A DNA stretch of 64,000 nt from Nitrospirota bacterium (lineage in GTDB: Bacteria > Nitrospirota > Thermodesulfovibrionia > Thermodesulfovibrionales > Dissulfurispiraceae): contig JAJYXI010000049.1 in NCBI GenBank assembly GCA_021791055.1, forward strand, positions 31,977 through 95,976, written 5' to 3'. The translations under genes and the position numbers were made by a program. The notes beneath the pieces are model-generated. The model saw only the letters and a program-made list of their open reading frames with translations, did not search any database and was not told the origin of the DNA. Shown one piece after another: positions 1-7,724 of the stretch. Positions within the stretch are counted from its first letter, which is position 1, and every line of letters begins with the position of its first letter.

Positions 1-455
1 CCGAATATGCCTCCTGCAACAGCGCCTATTGCAAGGGCAGAACGCCAGTCAAGGAGTGTGGTCACATTGCCGTTTATGTTTTTTCCTATCATAAGGATTG
101 AAGTGCTGTTGTTCGAATTTATCTCCTTTGCAGCAATAACGCCTGCAGCGCTCTTATTCATGGTTGTTTCGTCAGCAGAAACAGAAACAGGGGTAAAAGA
201 AAAGTTCAGGTTTGTGGTATTGCCTGCCGTAAAAACTCCTATGCTCTGGTTTAAAGAGAGATTAGCCCCCCTCATTAATACTGCGGCTCCCTGTGTTACC
301 TCGACACGCTCACCGTCTATGCTCAATGCGCCAACCTGCTGCAGCTCGATATGCCCCCCCTCCACCGACCTGACAGTGCTCTGTCTTATGTTCATGAACT
401 CTGCCTCAACCATACCGAGGTTTTTATTTTCCATCTCTATTATCTCTTTTTCCAT
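1..455 (-). CDS. Unknown protein, C-terminus cut by window edge
   Basis: Reading left from an ATG at 455 gives at least 151 codons without a stop, running off the window. A purine-rich AAGGGGG lies just upstream, a plausible ribosome binding site. The start is 15 bases beyond the valS stop, so the gene is probably co-transcribed with valS. The N-terminus (MEKEIIEMENKNLG) is charged. The middle reads like short beta-strand repeats rich in Val, Ser, Asn and Gly. The last visible residues (ALAIGAVAGGIFG) look like a glycine-rich hydrophobic segment, perhaps a membrane helix. I do not recognise the family. The gene is real on start, spacing and composition, but no function is assigned. Confidence 0.6.
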   Translation of the reverse strand, partial: MEKEIIEMENKNLGMVEAEFMNIRQSTVRSVEGGHIELQQVGALSIDGERVEVTQGAAVLMRGANLSLNQSIGVFTAGNTTNLNFSFTPVSVSADETTMNKSAAGVIAAKEINSNNSTSILMIGKNINGNVTTLLDWRSALAIGAVAGGIF

Positions 456-469
456 CTCATACCCCCTTT

Positions 470-3352
470 TTAGTGTTGAACTGTCTCTAAAAGCTTCATA
501 TTTTCCTCTATCTTTTTCTTTTTATGAACAAGGTCGTCAAACTTTGTCTTCTCTTTTTCTACCACAGCCTTTGGAGCATTTTTCAGAAAATCTTCATTTA
601 AGAGTTTTTTATCTAAAACCGCTATTGCATCATCTATCTTTGACTTCTCTTTCTGGAGTCTATCTACTTCAGATTTTATATCCAGAAGTCCTTCTATTGG
701 GATGTATATCTCCATTTTATCCTTTACAGACACTGCAGAGCCTTTTATTCTCTTAATATCAGCTCCTATACTTATCTCTTTGCACCGTGTCAATTTCATT
801 ATAGCGGTCAGATTATTTTTAAGGATACTTTCTGCATCTTTTGATGTGGTTTTTATATCGGCCTTTATTTCGAGAGACAGTGCAATATTCAATTCGCCTC
901 TTATGCTTCTTATGCCTGTGACCGCATCTATTATATAATTCATTTTCTCTTCTGCATCAGTGGATTTTGGCAACTCTAAAGGATATGGTGATATCATGAT
1001 GCTTTCGCTCTTCTTAAATACGCTGTTCCAAAGCTCCTCTGTAACATACGGCATGAATGGATGCAGCATTTGAATGGTTTTCTCAAGGACAAAAAACAGG
1101 CAGTTTACAACTGCCTCCTTCTCTCCGGCACTGCCGTGATACAGAACAGGCTTTGTAAGCTCGATATACCAATCGCAGAATTCGTGCCATACAAACTGGT
1201 ATATGCTGTTTGCAGCATCGTTAAATCTGTAGTTCGTCAGATGCCTGTTCACCTCTTCTAATGTAGATGCCAGTCTGCTAATTATCCATCTGCTCGGCAG
1301 GTCTAAGTCCTTATCGTTCAATGGCTGCCTTGTCCAAGACTCTTCATTAATAACTATGAATTTCGCGGCATTCCACAATTTATTTATGAAGTACCTGTAA
1401 CCCTCAACCCTGTCCTCAGAAAATCTCACATCCCTTCCCTGTGCGGCAAATGCAGCAAGCGTGAATCTAAATGCATCTGCACCGTATTTGTCTATCATCA
1501 CAAGCGGGTCTATAACATTGCCCTTTGATTTGGACATCTTCTGCCCCTTCGAGTCGCGGACAAGGGCATGTATATAAACATCTTTAAAAGGCACATCGCC
1601 CATGAATTTTAGTCCCATCATAATCATGCGGGCAACCCAGAAAAATAGTATGTCAAAGCCTGTGACAAGGACACTCGTCGGATAGAATGTCTTTAAATCC
1701 TCAGAACCTTTAATATCAGCGGCAGGCCAGCCGAGGGTTGAAAAAGGCCACAATGCTGATGAGAACCACGTATCAAGCACATCGGGATCGCGGATTATGT
1801 TTTTGCTCCCGCATTTAGGGCACTCCTTTAAATCCTCCCTCCGGCAGATTGGTTTGATACTCTTTGATATCCTTATAATCTTTGAATTTCTGACTATATC
1901 GGCATGGCTCATGCCCAGTTTTTTCAATTCAGAATATATGCCGCCGGACACAAATCCCCCCTTGCCCCCCTTTTCTAAAGGGGGAGTGGGGGGATTAGGA
2001 ATCTCTATCGGCTCAAAGAATATATGCTCCATCATTTCTCCCTGAGGAGGCATTCCATCCTCGCCCTTGCAGTCAGGACAGTACCAGACAGGTATCTGAT
2101 GCCCCCACCATATCTGCCGGGATATGCACCAGTCCTTTATATCTCTCATCCACGCAAAATAGTTGTTATCCCATGAGTCAGGGATAAGCCTTATTCTCTT
2201 ATCCTGCACTGCCTTTACAGCCTCCGATGCCAAGGATTCTATCTTCACATACCACTGAATCGTGAGAAGTGGCTCTATTATAGTCTTGCACCTGTAACAA
2301 TGGCCGACAGAATGAAGGTATTTTTTTTCGCCTTCCAGCAAACCAAGCTCTTTCAAATCTTCTATTATCTTTTTTCTGCACTGGTATCTATCAAGCCCGC
2401 TGTACCTTTCCCCTGCATCGGCAGACATACGGCCGTCTTCTGCGATTACGCTGATTGATTTAAGATTGTGCCGTTTGCCAATGGCCTCATCATTGAAGTC
2501 GTGGGCAGGCGTTACCTTTACTGCCCCTGTTCCAAAGGCAGGGTCGACTGCTGCATCTGCTATTACAGAAATCTTTCTGCCGGTTAAAGGCAAATCGAGA
2601 GTTTTACCGATAATGTTTTTATATCTCTCGTCTTCAGGGTGCACCGCAACTGCCATATCGCCAAGCATTGTCTCAGGTCTTGTAGTAGCAACAGTTATAT
2701 ACCCCCCCTTAACAAGGGGGGGAGTTGGGGGGGTAAGGGGATATTTTATGTTATATAGTTTGCCGTCTATTTCTTCGTATTCGACTTCAAGGTCGGACAG
2801 GGCTGTATGACATCTCGGACACCAGTTGATTAGACGATTGTCCCTGTATACAAGACCCTCTTCAAAGAGCCTCACAAAGACCTCCCTCACGGCCATTGAC
2901 AAGCCTTCGTCCAAGGTGAATCTTTCCCTCGACCAGTCGCACGATGAGCCGAGCTTCTTAAGCTGATGTATGATCCTGCCGCCGTACTCTGCCTTCCATC
3001 TCCATACCCTTTCGATAAATGCATCCCTTCCCAGTTTATGCCTGTCAATTCCCTCTTTTGAGAGCTCCCTTTCAACAACATTTTGGGTCGCTATTCCTGC
3101 ATGGTCTGTTCCGGGAAGCCACAGGACTTTATGTCCTGACATCCTTTTCCATCTCGAAAGAATATCCTGAACAGTGGCGTTGAGAGCATGACCCATGTGA
3201 AGGGAGCCTGTAACATTAGGCGGAGGTATGACTATGCAAAAAGGCGACATGACAGCATTTGGGTCGGGTTTGAAATACCCCTCTTCTTCCCAAAAAGCAT
3301 ACCACTTGTCTTCTATATCTTCCGGGCTGTAGCTCTTTTTTAATTCAATCAT
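470..3352 (-). CDS. valS: Valyl-tRNA synthetase
   Basis: Charges tRNA-Val with valine in the cytoplasm (class I synthetase). At 960 residues it has the family's usual length. The HIGH motif appears as HMGH at residues 52-55 after PPNVTGS, and KMSKS at 605-609. The editing domain lies between them and contains the conserved TTRPET segment. The last ~70 residues form the lysine/glutamate-rich coiled coil typical of ValRS. The ATG at 3352 gives the standard N-terminus (ELKKSYSPEDIEDKWYAFW). Two short insertions, near residues 205-218 and 450-468, read PPTPPL-V-KGG and PPTPPL-E-KGGKGG. They are encoded by C-rich palindromic repeats, and the frame stays open through both, so the essential enzyme apparently tolerates them. 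Identity is secure. Confidence 0.97.
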   Translation of the reverse strand: MIELKKSYSPEDIEDKWYAFWEEEGYFKPDPNAVMSPFCIVIPPPNVTGSLHMGHALNATVQDILSRWKRMSGHKVLWLPGTDHAGIATQNVVERELSKEGIDRHKLGRDAFIERVWRWKAEYGGRIIHQLKKLGSSCDWSRERFTLDEGLSMAVREVFVRLFEEGLVYRDNRLINWCPRCHTALSDLEVEYEEIDGKLYNIKYPLTPPTPPLVKGGYITVATTRPETMLGDMAVAVHPEDERYKNIIGKTLDLPLTGRKISVIADAAVDPAFGTGAVKVTPAHDFNDEAIGKRHNLKSISVIAEDGRMSADAGERYSGLDRYQCRKKIIEDLKELGLLEGEKKYLHSVGHCYRCKTIIEPLLTIQWYVKIESLASEAVKAVQDKRIRLIPDSWDNNYFAWMRDIKDWCISRQIWWGHQIPVWYCPDCKGEDGMPPQGEMMEHIFFEPIEIPNPPTPPLEKGGKGGFVSGGIYSELKKLGMSHADIVRNSKIIRISKSIKPICRREDLKECPKCGSKNIIRDPDVLDTWFSSALWPFSTLGWPAADIKGSEDLKTFYPTSVLVTGFDILFFWVARMIMMGLKFMGDVPFKDVYIHALVRDSKGQKMSKSKGNVIDPLVMIDKYGADAFRFTLAAFAAQGRDVRFSEDRVEGYRYFINKLWNAAKFIVINEESWTRQPLNDKDLDLPSRWIISRLASTLEEVNRHLTNYRFNDAANSIYQFVWHEFCDWYIELTKPVLYHGSAGEKEAVVNCLFFVLEKTIQMLHPFMPYVTEELWNSVFKKSESIMISPYPLELPKSTDAEEKMNYIIDAVTGIRSIRGELNIALSLEIKADIKTTSKDAESILKNNLTAIMKLTRCKEISIGADIKRIKGSAVSVKDKMEIYIPIEGLLDIKSEVDRLQKEKSKIDDAIAVLDKKLLNEDFLKNAPKAVVEKEKTKFDDLVHKKKKIEENMKLLETVQH
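1954..1997. repeat. C-rich palindromic element in valS
   Basis: Two short C-runs are followed by two matching G-runs around CTTTTCTAAAG, forming an inverted repeat. The element lies wholly inside valS and on the minus strand encodes NPPTPPLEKGGKGG in frame. It is one of five related elements in the window, all in coding sequence and all read in the same frame and orientation relative to the host gene. Confidence 0.8.
2702..2735. repeat. C-rich palindromic element in valS (second copy)
   Basis: A C-run, then TTAACAA, then G-runs form a short inverted repeat inside valS. On the minus strand it encodes LTPPTPPLVKGG, interrupting the conserved IKYP...GYITVATTRPE part of the editing domain. It is shorter than the other copies because its outermost arm is missing. 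Confidence 0.8.
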
Positions 3353-3356
3353 GATT

Positions 3357-3444
3357 TGGTTGATGGGTTGATGAGTAAATGGACAAATGGGTAAATGAGT
3401 AAAAAACTCATACTCATCTACTCATCCACACATCAACTCATTTA
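3357..3444. repeat. Heptamer-arm hairpin between receiver gene and valS
   Basis: The left arm is built of units like AAATGAG/TAAATGG in tandem. The right arm carries the complementary ACTCATC/ACTCATT units, with an A-rich loop, so the whole element could fold into a long imperfect hairpin. It fills the entire gap between the receiver-domain gene stop and the valS start. Confidence 0.75.
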
Positions 3445-4425
3445 CTAATTTATTTCCGAAGTAATCTTTTCTATCTCTTTTTTTATTAATGCCTCAGCAA
3501 CCTCTGGAACAATTCTCTTAATTGCAGCATCAATCTCGCCACGCAATGATTCGATCAAGTCCTTCATCAGTTCCCTCGTTACATTCTCAATAACACCGGG
3601 CGCAACTGTTGATACTGCCTGCTCGATAGAACTCTTTATTGCCGAAGAAATATGGGGCAGCATTTCACTGCCTATCACAAATGAAACCTTTTCTTCTAAT
3701 TGCTCTTTCGATTCCTCTGGGATTTCCTTTTGAGGCAGTTCGCCGGATACCTCTTCTTTCATTGCCTCGGCAAGCTCTTCCTCAAATCCCTTTATTTCGA
3801 CAGAAGCCTCAGATTCAACGGCAGATGCCAAACCCTCTGATGAGAATGCAATCTTTGCCTCATACTCCTCATCTAACATTTGCTGATCTTCGATCTTTTC
3901 CTCCACAGGGATTTCTTCGTCCCATCCGCCTGAGACGGGCTGTTCCTGAGCAGGAGTTGAGACTGATTCGGACAATTCAGCAGAAACCTCCGGGACGCCG
4001 GCAGATACAGGTTCTTCCTCGTATACCTCTTCGGTTTCGGTCTTTTTTGCAGGCTCAAAACTCTTAAGCAATGCCTTTACCTTACTTATCAGCTCCTGAG
4101 ATTCAAATGGTTTAATGATAAAATCGTCTGCAAAAACCGATTTTGCATACTCTTCGTCAAAAGGCTCAAAGGCGCCCGCGAGAAGAATAACAGGAATAGT
4201 AGCAGTAGCCATATTATTTTTAACCTTTTCGCAGAGCTGATAGCCGTTTAATTTAGGCATCTCAATGTCAGCAAGCACAATATCGGGGACAAATGACTCC
4301 AATGCCTGCAAGGCCTGTTCTCCATCATTAAATGCCCTTATCTCGAAATTCTCAGGTGCAAGGACAAGCTCAACAACCTTCTGTATAGTGAGGCTGTCAT
4401 CTGCTAACAATAATTTATAAGGCAT
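3445..4425 (-). CDS. Receiver-domain protein with long acidic linker
   Basis: A 326-residue protein. Residues 1-~122 form a CheY-like receiver: acidic pair D9/D10, probable phosphoacceptor D53 in LADIEMP, and lysine in FIIKPFES. Residues ~125-240 are a low-complexity linker very rich in Glu, Ser and Pro. The last ~80 residues look like an amphipathic helical region (IKSSIEQAV...EKITSEIN) without a DNA-binding motif that I can name. It is therefore not a standard transcription factor. It more likely acts through protein contacts, as several single-receiver regulators do in gliding or polarity systems; that is inference. It has its own sigma-70-like promoter overlapping the end of iscU, and valS follows after a hairpin repeat. 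Confidence 0.75.
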   Translation of the reverse strand: MPYKLLLADDSLTIQKVVELVLAPENFEIRAFNDGEQALQALESFVPDIVLADIEMPKLNGYQLCEKVKNNMATATIPVILLAGAFEPFDEEYAKSVFADDFIIKPFESQELISKVKALLKSFEPAKKTETEEVYEEEPVSAGVPEVSAELSESVSTPAQEQPVSGGWDEEIPVEEKIEDQQMLDEEYEAKIAFSSEGLASAVESEASVEIKGFEEELAEAMKEEVSGELPQKEIPEESKEQLEEKVSFVIGSEMLPHISSAIKSSIEQAVSTVAPGVIENVTRELMKDLIESLRGEIDAAIKRIVPEVAEALIKKEIEKITSEIN

Positions 4426-4454
4426 ATTTCCCCTCTGTCGTATAGGTTATAAAC

Positions 4455-4482
4455 TCTATAATGCTATAACGCTCTTTGTCAA
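4455..4482 (-). promoter_or_regulatory. Sigma-70-type promoter for the receiver gene
   Basis: On the minus strand TTGACA is followed after 16 bases by TATAGA, about 30 bases before the ATG at 4425. The -35 box touches the last codons of iscU (stop at 4479), so receiver-valS transcription could be independent of the iscR operon. Confidence 0.55.
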
Positions 4483-4850
4483 GATTTTTTCTTGCTTCTG
4501 TAATCCTCTATGGCCTTTCTCAAGGCATCGGCGCCGAGATTGGAACAGTGCATCTTCTGGGGCGGAAGTCCGCCCAACTCCTGCGCAACCGCCTCTTTGG
4601 ATATGCTTAAGGCCTCATCAAGGGTCTTGCCTTTTATCATCTCTGTAATCATGCTGCTTACAGCAATTGCAGCGCCGCATCCGAATGTCCTGAATTTTGC
4701 ATCAACAATCACATCATTTTCGACCTTTATGAATAGCTGCATTGCATCGCCGCATGTGGGATTACCCTCCATGCCTACACCGTCTGCATCGTTGATTTCG
4801 CCCACATTTCTCGGATTCATAAAATGGTCCATTACCTTTTCAGAATACAT
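4479..4850 (-). CDS. iscU: Fe-S cluster assembly scaffold IscU/NifU-like
   Basis: A 123-residue scaffold on which Fe-S clusters are built before transfer to target proteins. The three cluster cysteines are present: C33 in GNPTCGD (with D35), C58 in GCGAAIA, and C102 in MHCSNLG preceded by H101. The LPPQK motif (95-99) corresponds to the LPPVK site that recruits HscA/DnaK-type chaperones. The length matches stand-alone IscU rather than modular NifU. It is the last gene of the operon iscR, tusA-like, iscS-like, iscU. No hscA, hscB or fdx follows, so this is a minimal ISC operon. Confidence 0.92.
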   Translation of the reverse strand: MYSEKVMDHFMNPRNVGEINDADGVGMEGNPTCGDAMQLFIKVENDVIVDAKFRTFGCGAAIAVSSMITEMIKGKTLDEALSISKEAVAQELGGLPPQKMHCSNLGADALRKAIEDYRSKKKS

Positions 4851-4878
4851 CTTTATCCTCCTACACGGTTATCTTATT

Positions 4879-4948
4879 CGTCATTCCGCACTTGATGCGG
4901 AATCCAGTCATTTGTTTTTTATGATTCCTGCTTACGCAGGAATGACAT
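4879..4948. repeat. GTCATTCC-type dispersed inverted repeat
   Basis: Two back-to-back short hairpins: GTCATTCCGC..GCGGAATCCAG, and ATTCCTG CTTACG CAGGAAT followed by GACA. They sit between the iscS-like gene and iscU. Relatives occur at 14831-14886 and 59351-59418, so this is a dispersed family. Confidence 0.75.
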
Positions 4949-4973
4949 AAAATTTGATTATTGGTAATTGATT

Positions 4974-6182
4974 TTATCCTGTGTAACATTTTTCTCCTTC
5001 ACCTGCCTCGCCCCATCCCTTTGCAAACGGAGACATCTCCCTCAGCCTGTTAATAATCTGCGGAAACTCGTTGATGAAATAGTCCACATCTTCTTCCGTA
5101 TTGTCCATTCCAAGGCTGAATACGATAGAACCCTGTGCAAGGGCAGATGGAATTCCGAGGGATAGCAATACTGGTGAAGACTTAAGTGCCCTTGAAGAAC
5201 ATGCAGAGCCGCTCGCTGCATATATGCCCTTCATTGCGAGCATTAACAACATAGCCTCTCCTTCGATAAATTCAACAACAAAGCTCGCATGATGAGGCAG
5301 CCTTTTATTAAGATTATTGGCAGGATGCCCTGTGAGATATACATTTGGTATTTTGAGCACGCTCTCTACAATTCTGTCGCGAAGTTTTCTACAGTGCTGC
5401 ATCCTGTCTCCCATCTCATTTTTTGCAAGTTCAGCAGCCTTGCCCATTCCAACTATGGCAGGGACATTTTCTGTGCCTGCCCTCCTGCCTCCCTCCTGAA
5501 TGCCTCCGTAGATAAGGGGGACTATTCTTAATCCCTCCCTTACATAGAGGGCGCCTGCCCCCTTGGGTCCATAAAACTGGTGTGCTGCCATGCTCAGAAG
5601 GTCAACACCCAGCTCTTTCACATCAACAGGGATATTGCCTGTTGTTGCAACTGCATCTGTGTGAAATATTATATTCCTTTCCTTTGCTATGACTGCTATC
5701 TCTTTTATAGGCTCGATAGAGCCTATTTCACTGCTTGCATGTGCTACCGAGATGAGGATTGTCTCTTTTGTGATGGAGTTTTTTATTACATCAGGGTCAA
5801 CAATTCCGTGCTTGTCAACAGGCAGGTACGTAACTGTAAAACCGCTTTTTTCAAGAAACCTTGCAGAATTAAGTATGGAATGGTGTTCAACCTTGGATAC
5901 AATCACATGCTTACCCTGGCTTTGCTTTGCAATGGCTATTCCCCTGAGGGCAAAATTATTGGCCTCTGCGCCGCTTGCAGTAAAGACAATTGTTGATGGT
6001 TTTGCATTAATCAGGGAGGCTACCTCTGTTCTTGCCTTTTCTATTGCATCCCTTGCCCTCATTCCAAGATCATAGACGCTTAGAGGATTGCCAAAATCCT
6101 CATTGAAATACGGCATCATTGCATTGAGCACCTCCGGGTGCAATGGGTTGGTTGCAACATGATCAAAATAACACTTCCTCAT
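4974..6182 (-). CDS. Cysteine desulfurase homologue with altered PLP pocket
   Basis: A 402-residue aminotransferase-fold class V protein of the NifS/IscS family, normally the PLP enzyme that takes sulfur from cysteine for Fe-S and thiolation pathways. The active-site loop is intact (SGSACSS, C328), as are H101 in the EHHS segment, D176 in HTDA, and the RAGT motif near 234-237. The PLP Schiff-base lysine is missing, however: where IscS has AHK-IYGPKG, this protein reads AAHQFYGPKG, with Q202 encoded by CAG. The IscS Asn of NNEIG is Ser here (ASSEIG), and the Gln of DATQS is Ala (DAVAT). The gene sits between a TusA-like protein and IscU. It could be inactive, use another lysine, or act only as a persulfide or scaffold partner. 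Family assignment is sure, catalysis is not. Confidence 0.85.
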   Translation of the reverse strand: MRKCYFDHVATNPLHPEVLNAMMPYFNEDFGNPLSVYDLGMRARDAIEKARTEVASLINAKPSTIVFTASGAEANNFALRGIAIAKQSQGKHVIVSKVEHHSILNSARFLEKSGFTVTYLPVDKHGIVDPDVIKNSITKETILISVAHASSEIGSIEPIKEIAVIAKERNIIFHTDAVATTGNIPVDVKELGVDLLSMAAHQFYGPKGAGALYVREGLRIVPLIYGGIQEGGRRAGTENVPAIVGMGKAAELAKNEMGDRMQHCRKLRDRIVESVLKIPNVYLTGHPANNLNKRLPHHASFVVEFIEGEAMLLMLAMKGIYAASGSACSSRALKSSPVLLSLGIPSALAQGSIVFSLGMDNTEEDVDYFINEFPQIINRLREMSPFAKGWGEAGEGEKCYTG

Positions 6183-6199
6183 ATTGTCTCCTTTATCGG

Positions 6200-6277
6200 T
6201 TTATGAGTTAATGAGTAAATGAGTGAATGGTATAAAAGATTATCTCATTCACCCATTTACCCATCCACCCATTTACT
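6200..6277. repeat. Heptamer-arm hairpin between tusA-like and iscS-like genes
   Basis: The left arm has TGAGTTA/ATGAGTA/AATGAGT units and the right arm TCATTCA/CCCATTT/ACCCATC units, together forming a long hairpin. The right arm supplies the TAA stop codon of the TusA-like gene. Confidence 0.75.
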
Positions 6278-6524
6278 GAACTGTCTTTCTCACATAAAAC
6301 TTATAATAATCCTCATCTTCATCCATTCCTATAAACTCATTTCCTGTCTTTTCACACCATTGGGGTATGTCTTCAAGCGCACCGTCATAATCCGTAAGTA
6401 TCTCAAGCACCTGCCCCTTTTCAAGCCTCTTTATCATCTCATCAAGCTTGAGAAGGTGCATGGGACACATCATATACACAATATCGGCTGTTAAATCCGC
6501 CTTTACATCGTGGACAAATTTCAT
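6273..6524 (-). CDS. TusA-family sulfur carrier protein
   Basis: An 83-residue protein with the TusA (SirA/YedF) fold signature: an early cysteine followed by proline, C20-P21 in MMCPMHLLKLDEM, then an alternating strand-helix pattern. Canonical TusA has CPxP or CPEP; here the second proline is His (CPMH). Family members carry a persulfide on that cysteine from cysteine desulfurase to acceptors. Being encoded between iscR and the iscS-like gene fits sulfur relay to or from the desulfurase homologue. Its stop codon lies in a hairpin repeat. Confidence 0.8.
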   Translation of the reverse strand: MKFVHDVKADLTADIVYMMCPMHLLKLDEMIKRLEKGQVLEILTDYDGALEDIPQWCEKTGNEFIGMDEDEDYYKFYVRKTVQ

Positions 6525-6534
6525 AAAAGACCGG

Positions 6535-7020
6535 TTAATGTTGAGGTTGAGGTTGAGTTTTCAGCCTTAGAGTTCTCTTGACCTCGGTCTTAACCTTACC
6601 TCCTAATTTATAAAGGTCTCCTGTTATCAAATTCTTTAGTGTTATGGTTTTCAGAAATGCTTCGACCTGCTCGCCCAGCGCCTTCCAAAGAAGATGGGTT
6701 ACACAGCTGTCAACCCTCACACATCCTCCTTCCGGATCAAGACAGGATGTGAGAGCAACAGGGCCTTCCAGTTCATTTAAAATCGAAGCGATGCTTACCT
6801 TTTCAGGGCTTTTATTTAAAATATAACCGCCTCCCGGCCCCTTTATGCTCCTGATTAACCCTGCCTTTCTGAGCTTATTAAGTATCTGCTCGAGATAGGC
6901 AACAGAGACATCCTGCCTTTCGGATATCTCCTTAATGGTTACAGGGGTCTCGGGATACCCCCTTGCTATCTCATACATAGCCCTGACACCATACTGCCCT
7001 TTTGTAGATAATCTCAGCAT
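6535..7020 (-). CDS. iscR: Rrf2-family Fe-S sensing repressor (IscR-like)
   Basis: A 161-residue winged-helix regulator. It starts with the Rrf2 hallmark LSTKGQYGVRAMYEIA, followed by the recognition region ISERQDVSVAYLEQILNKL and the wing GPGGGY. Cysteines C93, C100 and C106, with H109 close by, match the [2Fe-2S] ligand set of IscR (three Cys and one His). A cluster-sensing repressor is therefore likely. It is the first gene of the sulfur-transfer operon. A 25-base sequence matching the type-1 IscR operator overlaps its promoter (7035-7059), which indicates autorepression. The C-terminus ends in a short repeat-derived QPQPQH tail. Confidence 0.9.
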   Translation of the reverse strand: MLRLSTKGQYGVRAMYEIARGYPETPVTIKEISERQDVSVAYLEQILNKLRKAGLIRSIKGPGGGYILNKSPEKVSIASILNELEGPVALTSCLDPEGGCVRVDSCVTHLLWKALGEQVEAFLKTITLKNLITGDLYKLGGKVKTEVKRTLRLKTQPQPQH

Positions 7021-7034
7021 GACATTATGCTATA

Positions 7035-7059
7035 ATACCCTACCATTTTTGTCAAGTAT
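7035..7059 (-). promoter_or_regulatory. Type-1 IscR operator overlapping the iscR promoter
   Basis: On the minus strand the 25-base site reads ATACTTGAC, then AAAAAT, then GGTAGGGTAT. Against the known E. coli type-1 IscR consensus (ATASYYGACT, RWWWY, AGTCRRSTAT) I count 22 of 25 positions compatible. The TTGACA inside it serves as a -35 box and TATAGC lies about 15 bases further on. The site ends 15 bases before the iscR ATG, ideally placed for autorepression. Confidence 0.7.
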
Positions 7060-7064
7060 TTCTA

Positions 7065-7097
7065 CTAAAAACAGGCGATAGGTGAAAACCTATCGCC
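7065..7097 (-). terminator. Rho-independent terminator after mlaC
   Basis: A perfect 10-bp stem (GGCGATAGGT paired with ACCTATCGCC around a 4-base loop) follows the mlaC stop. On the minus strand it is followed by TGTTTTTAG, a short U-tract. It separates the mla operon from the iscR promoter. Confidence 0.75.
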
Positions 7098-7098
7098 T

Positions 7099-7719
7099 CT
7101 ACTTCGTCTTTTCCTCAAATAGCTCTTGTTCCTGCTTGTTCTTCATCCTCTTGACAAGCTCTTCGTAGGAATCGGTGCGAATAATCTTATTGAACTGTGT
7201 CCTATAGTTATTAACAAGACTTACTCCTTCTATTACCACATCATATACTTCCCATTTGCCATTCTTCTTGAGAAGCCTGTATTCCATGGGAATTTCAACA
7301 TTCCTCTTTGTGATTATCTTGCTATCCACCTCGGCATACTCACCGTTTACCTTTTCATTTATATACAGAATCTTTTCATCCGTATAGCTCTCAATCTTTT
7401 TGATATATGATCTTTCAAGGAGATCTGTATATAACGGCACAAACTCTTTTCTCTCCTCCGGTGTCCTTTTCCTCCAGTGAAGGGCAAGCGACCTCTTTGC
7501 CATCTCTTCAAAATCAAACCTTTCTGAAATTGTCTTGCGTATTAACGCTCTCCGCTCCTTTGTTTTTTCAGGCCTTTTAAGCTCCTTATTCTTTAATATA
7601 TCAAGCACCTTATCAACCGTCTGTTTGACCTGCTGGGTAGGACTATCAGCGTATGCTGCATATGAATAACTCGATGTAAAAATAAAAAACAATACAAAGA
7701 ATAACTTGATAATTCTCAT
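7099..7719 (-). CDS. mlaC: Periplasmic lipid-binding protein MlaC
   Basis: A 206-residue secreted protein of the MlaC/Ttg2D (toluene tolerance) family, which shuttles phospholipids across the periplasm between outer- and inner-membrane Mla parts. Residues 1-~24 are a signal peptide (MRIIKLFFVLFFIFT...). The body has the typical pattern of paired helices (RKTISERFDFEEMAKRSL) followed by strands (KIITKRNVEIPMEYRLLKKNGKWEVYDVVIEGVS shortened here to the key VYDVVIEGVS motif). It is the last gene of mlaE-mlaF-mlaD-tolC-mlaC, 5 bases after the tolC-like stop, and is followed by a strong terminator. Confidence 0.9.
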   Translation of the reverse strand: MRIIKLFFVLFFIFTSSYSYAAYADSPTQQVKQTVDKVLDILKNKELKRPEKTKERRALIRKTISERFDFEEMAKRSLALHWRKRTPEERKEFVPLYTDLLERSYIKKIESYTDEKILYINEKVNGEYAEVDSKIITKRNVEIPMEYRLLKKNGKWEVYDVVIEGVSLVNNYRTQFNKIIRTDSYEELVKRMKNKQEQELFEEKTK

Positions 7720-7724
7720 AGAAC

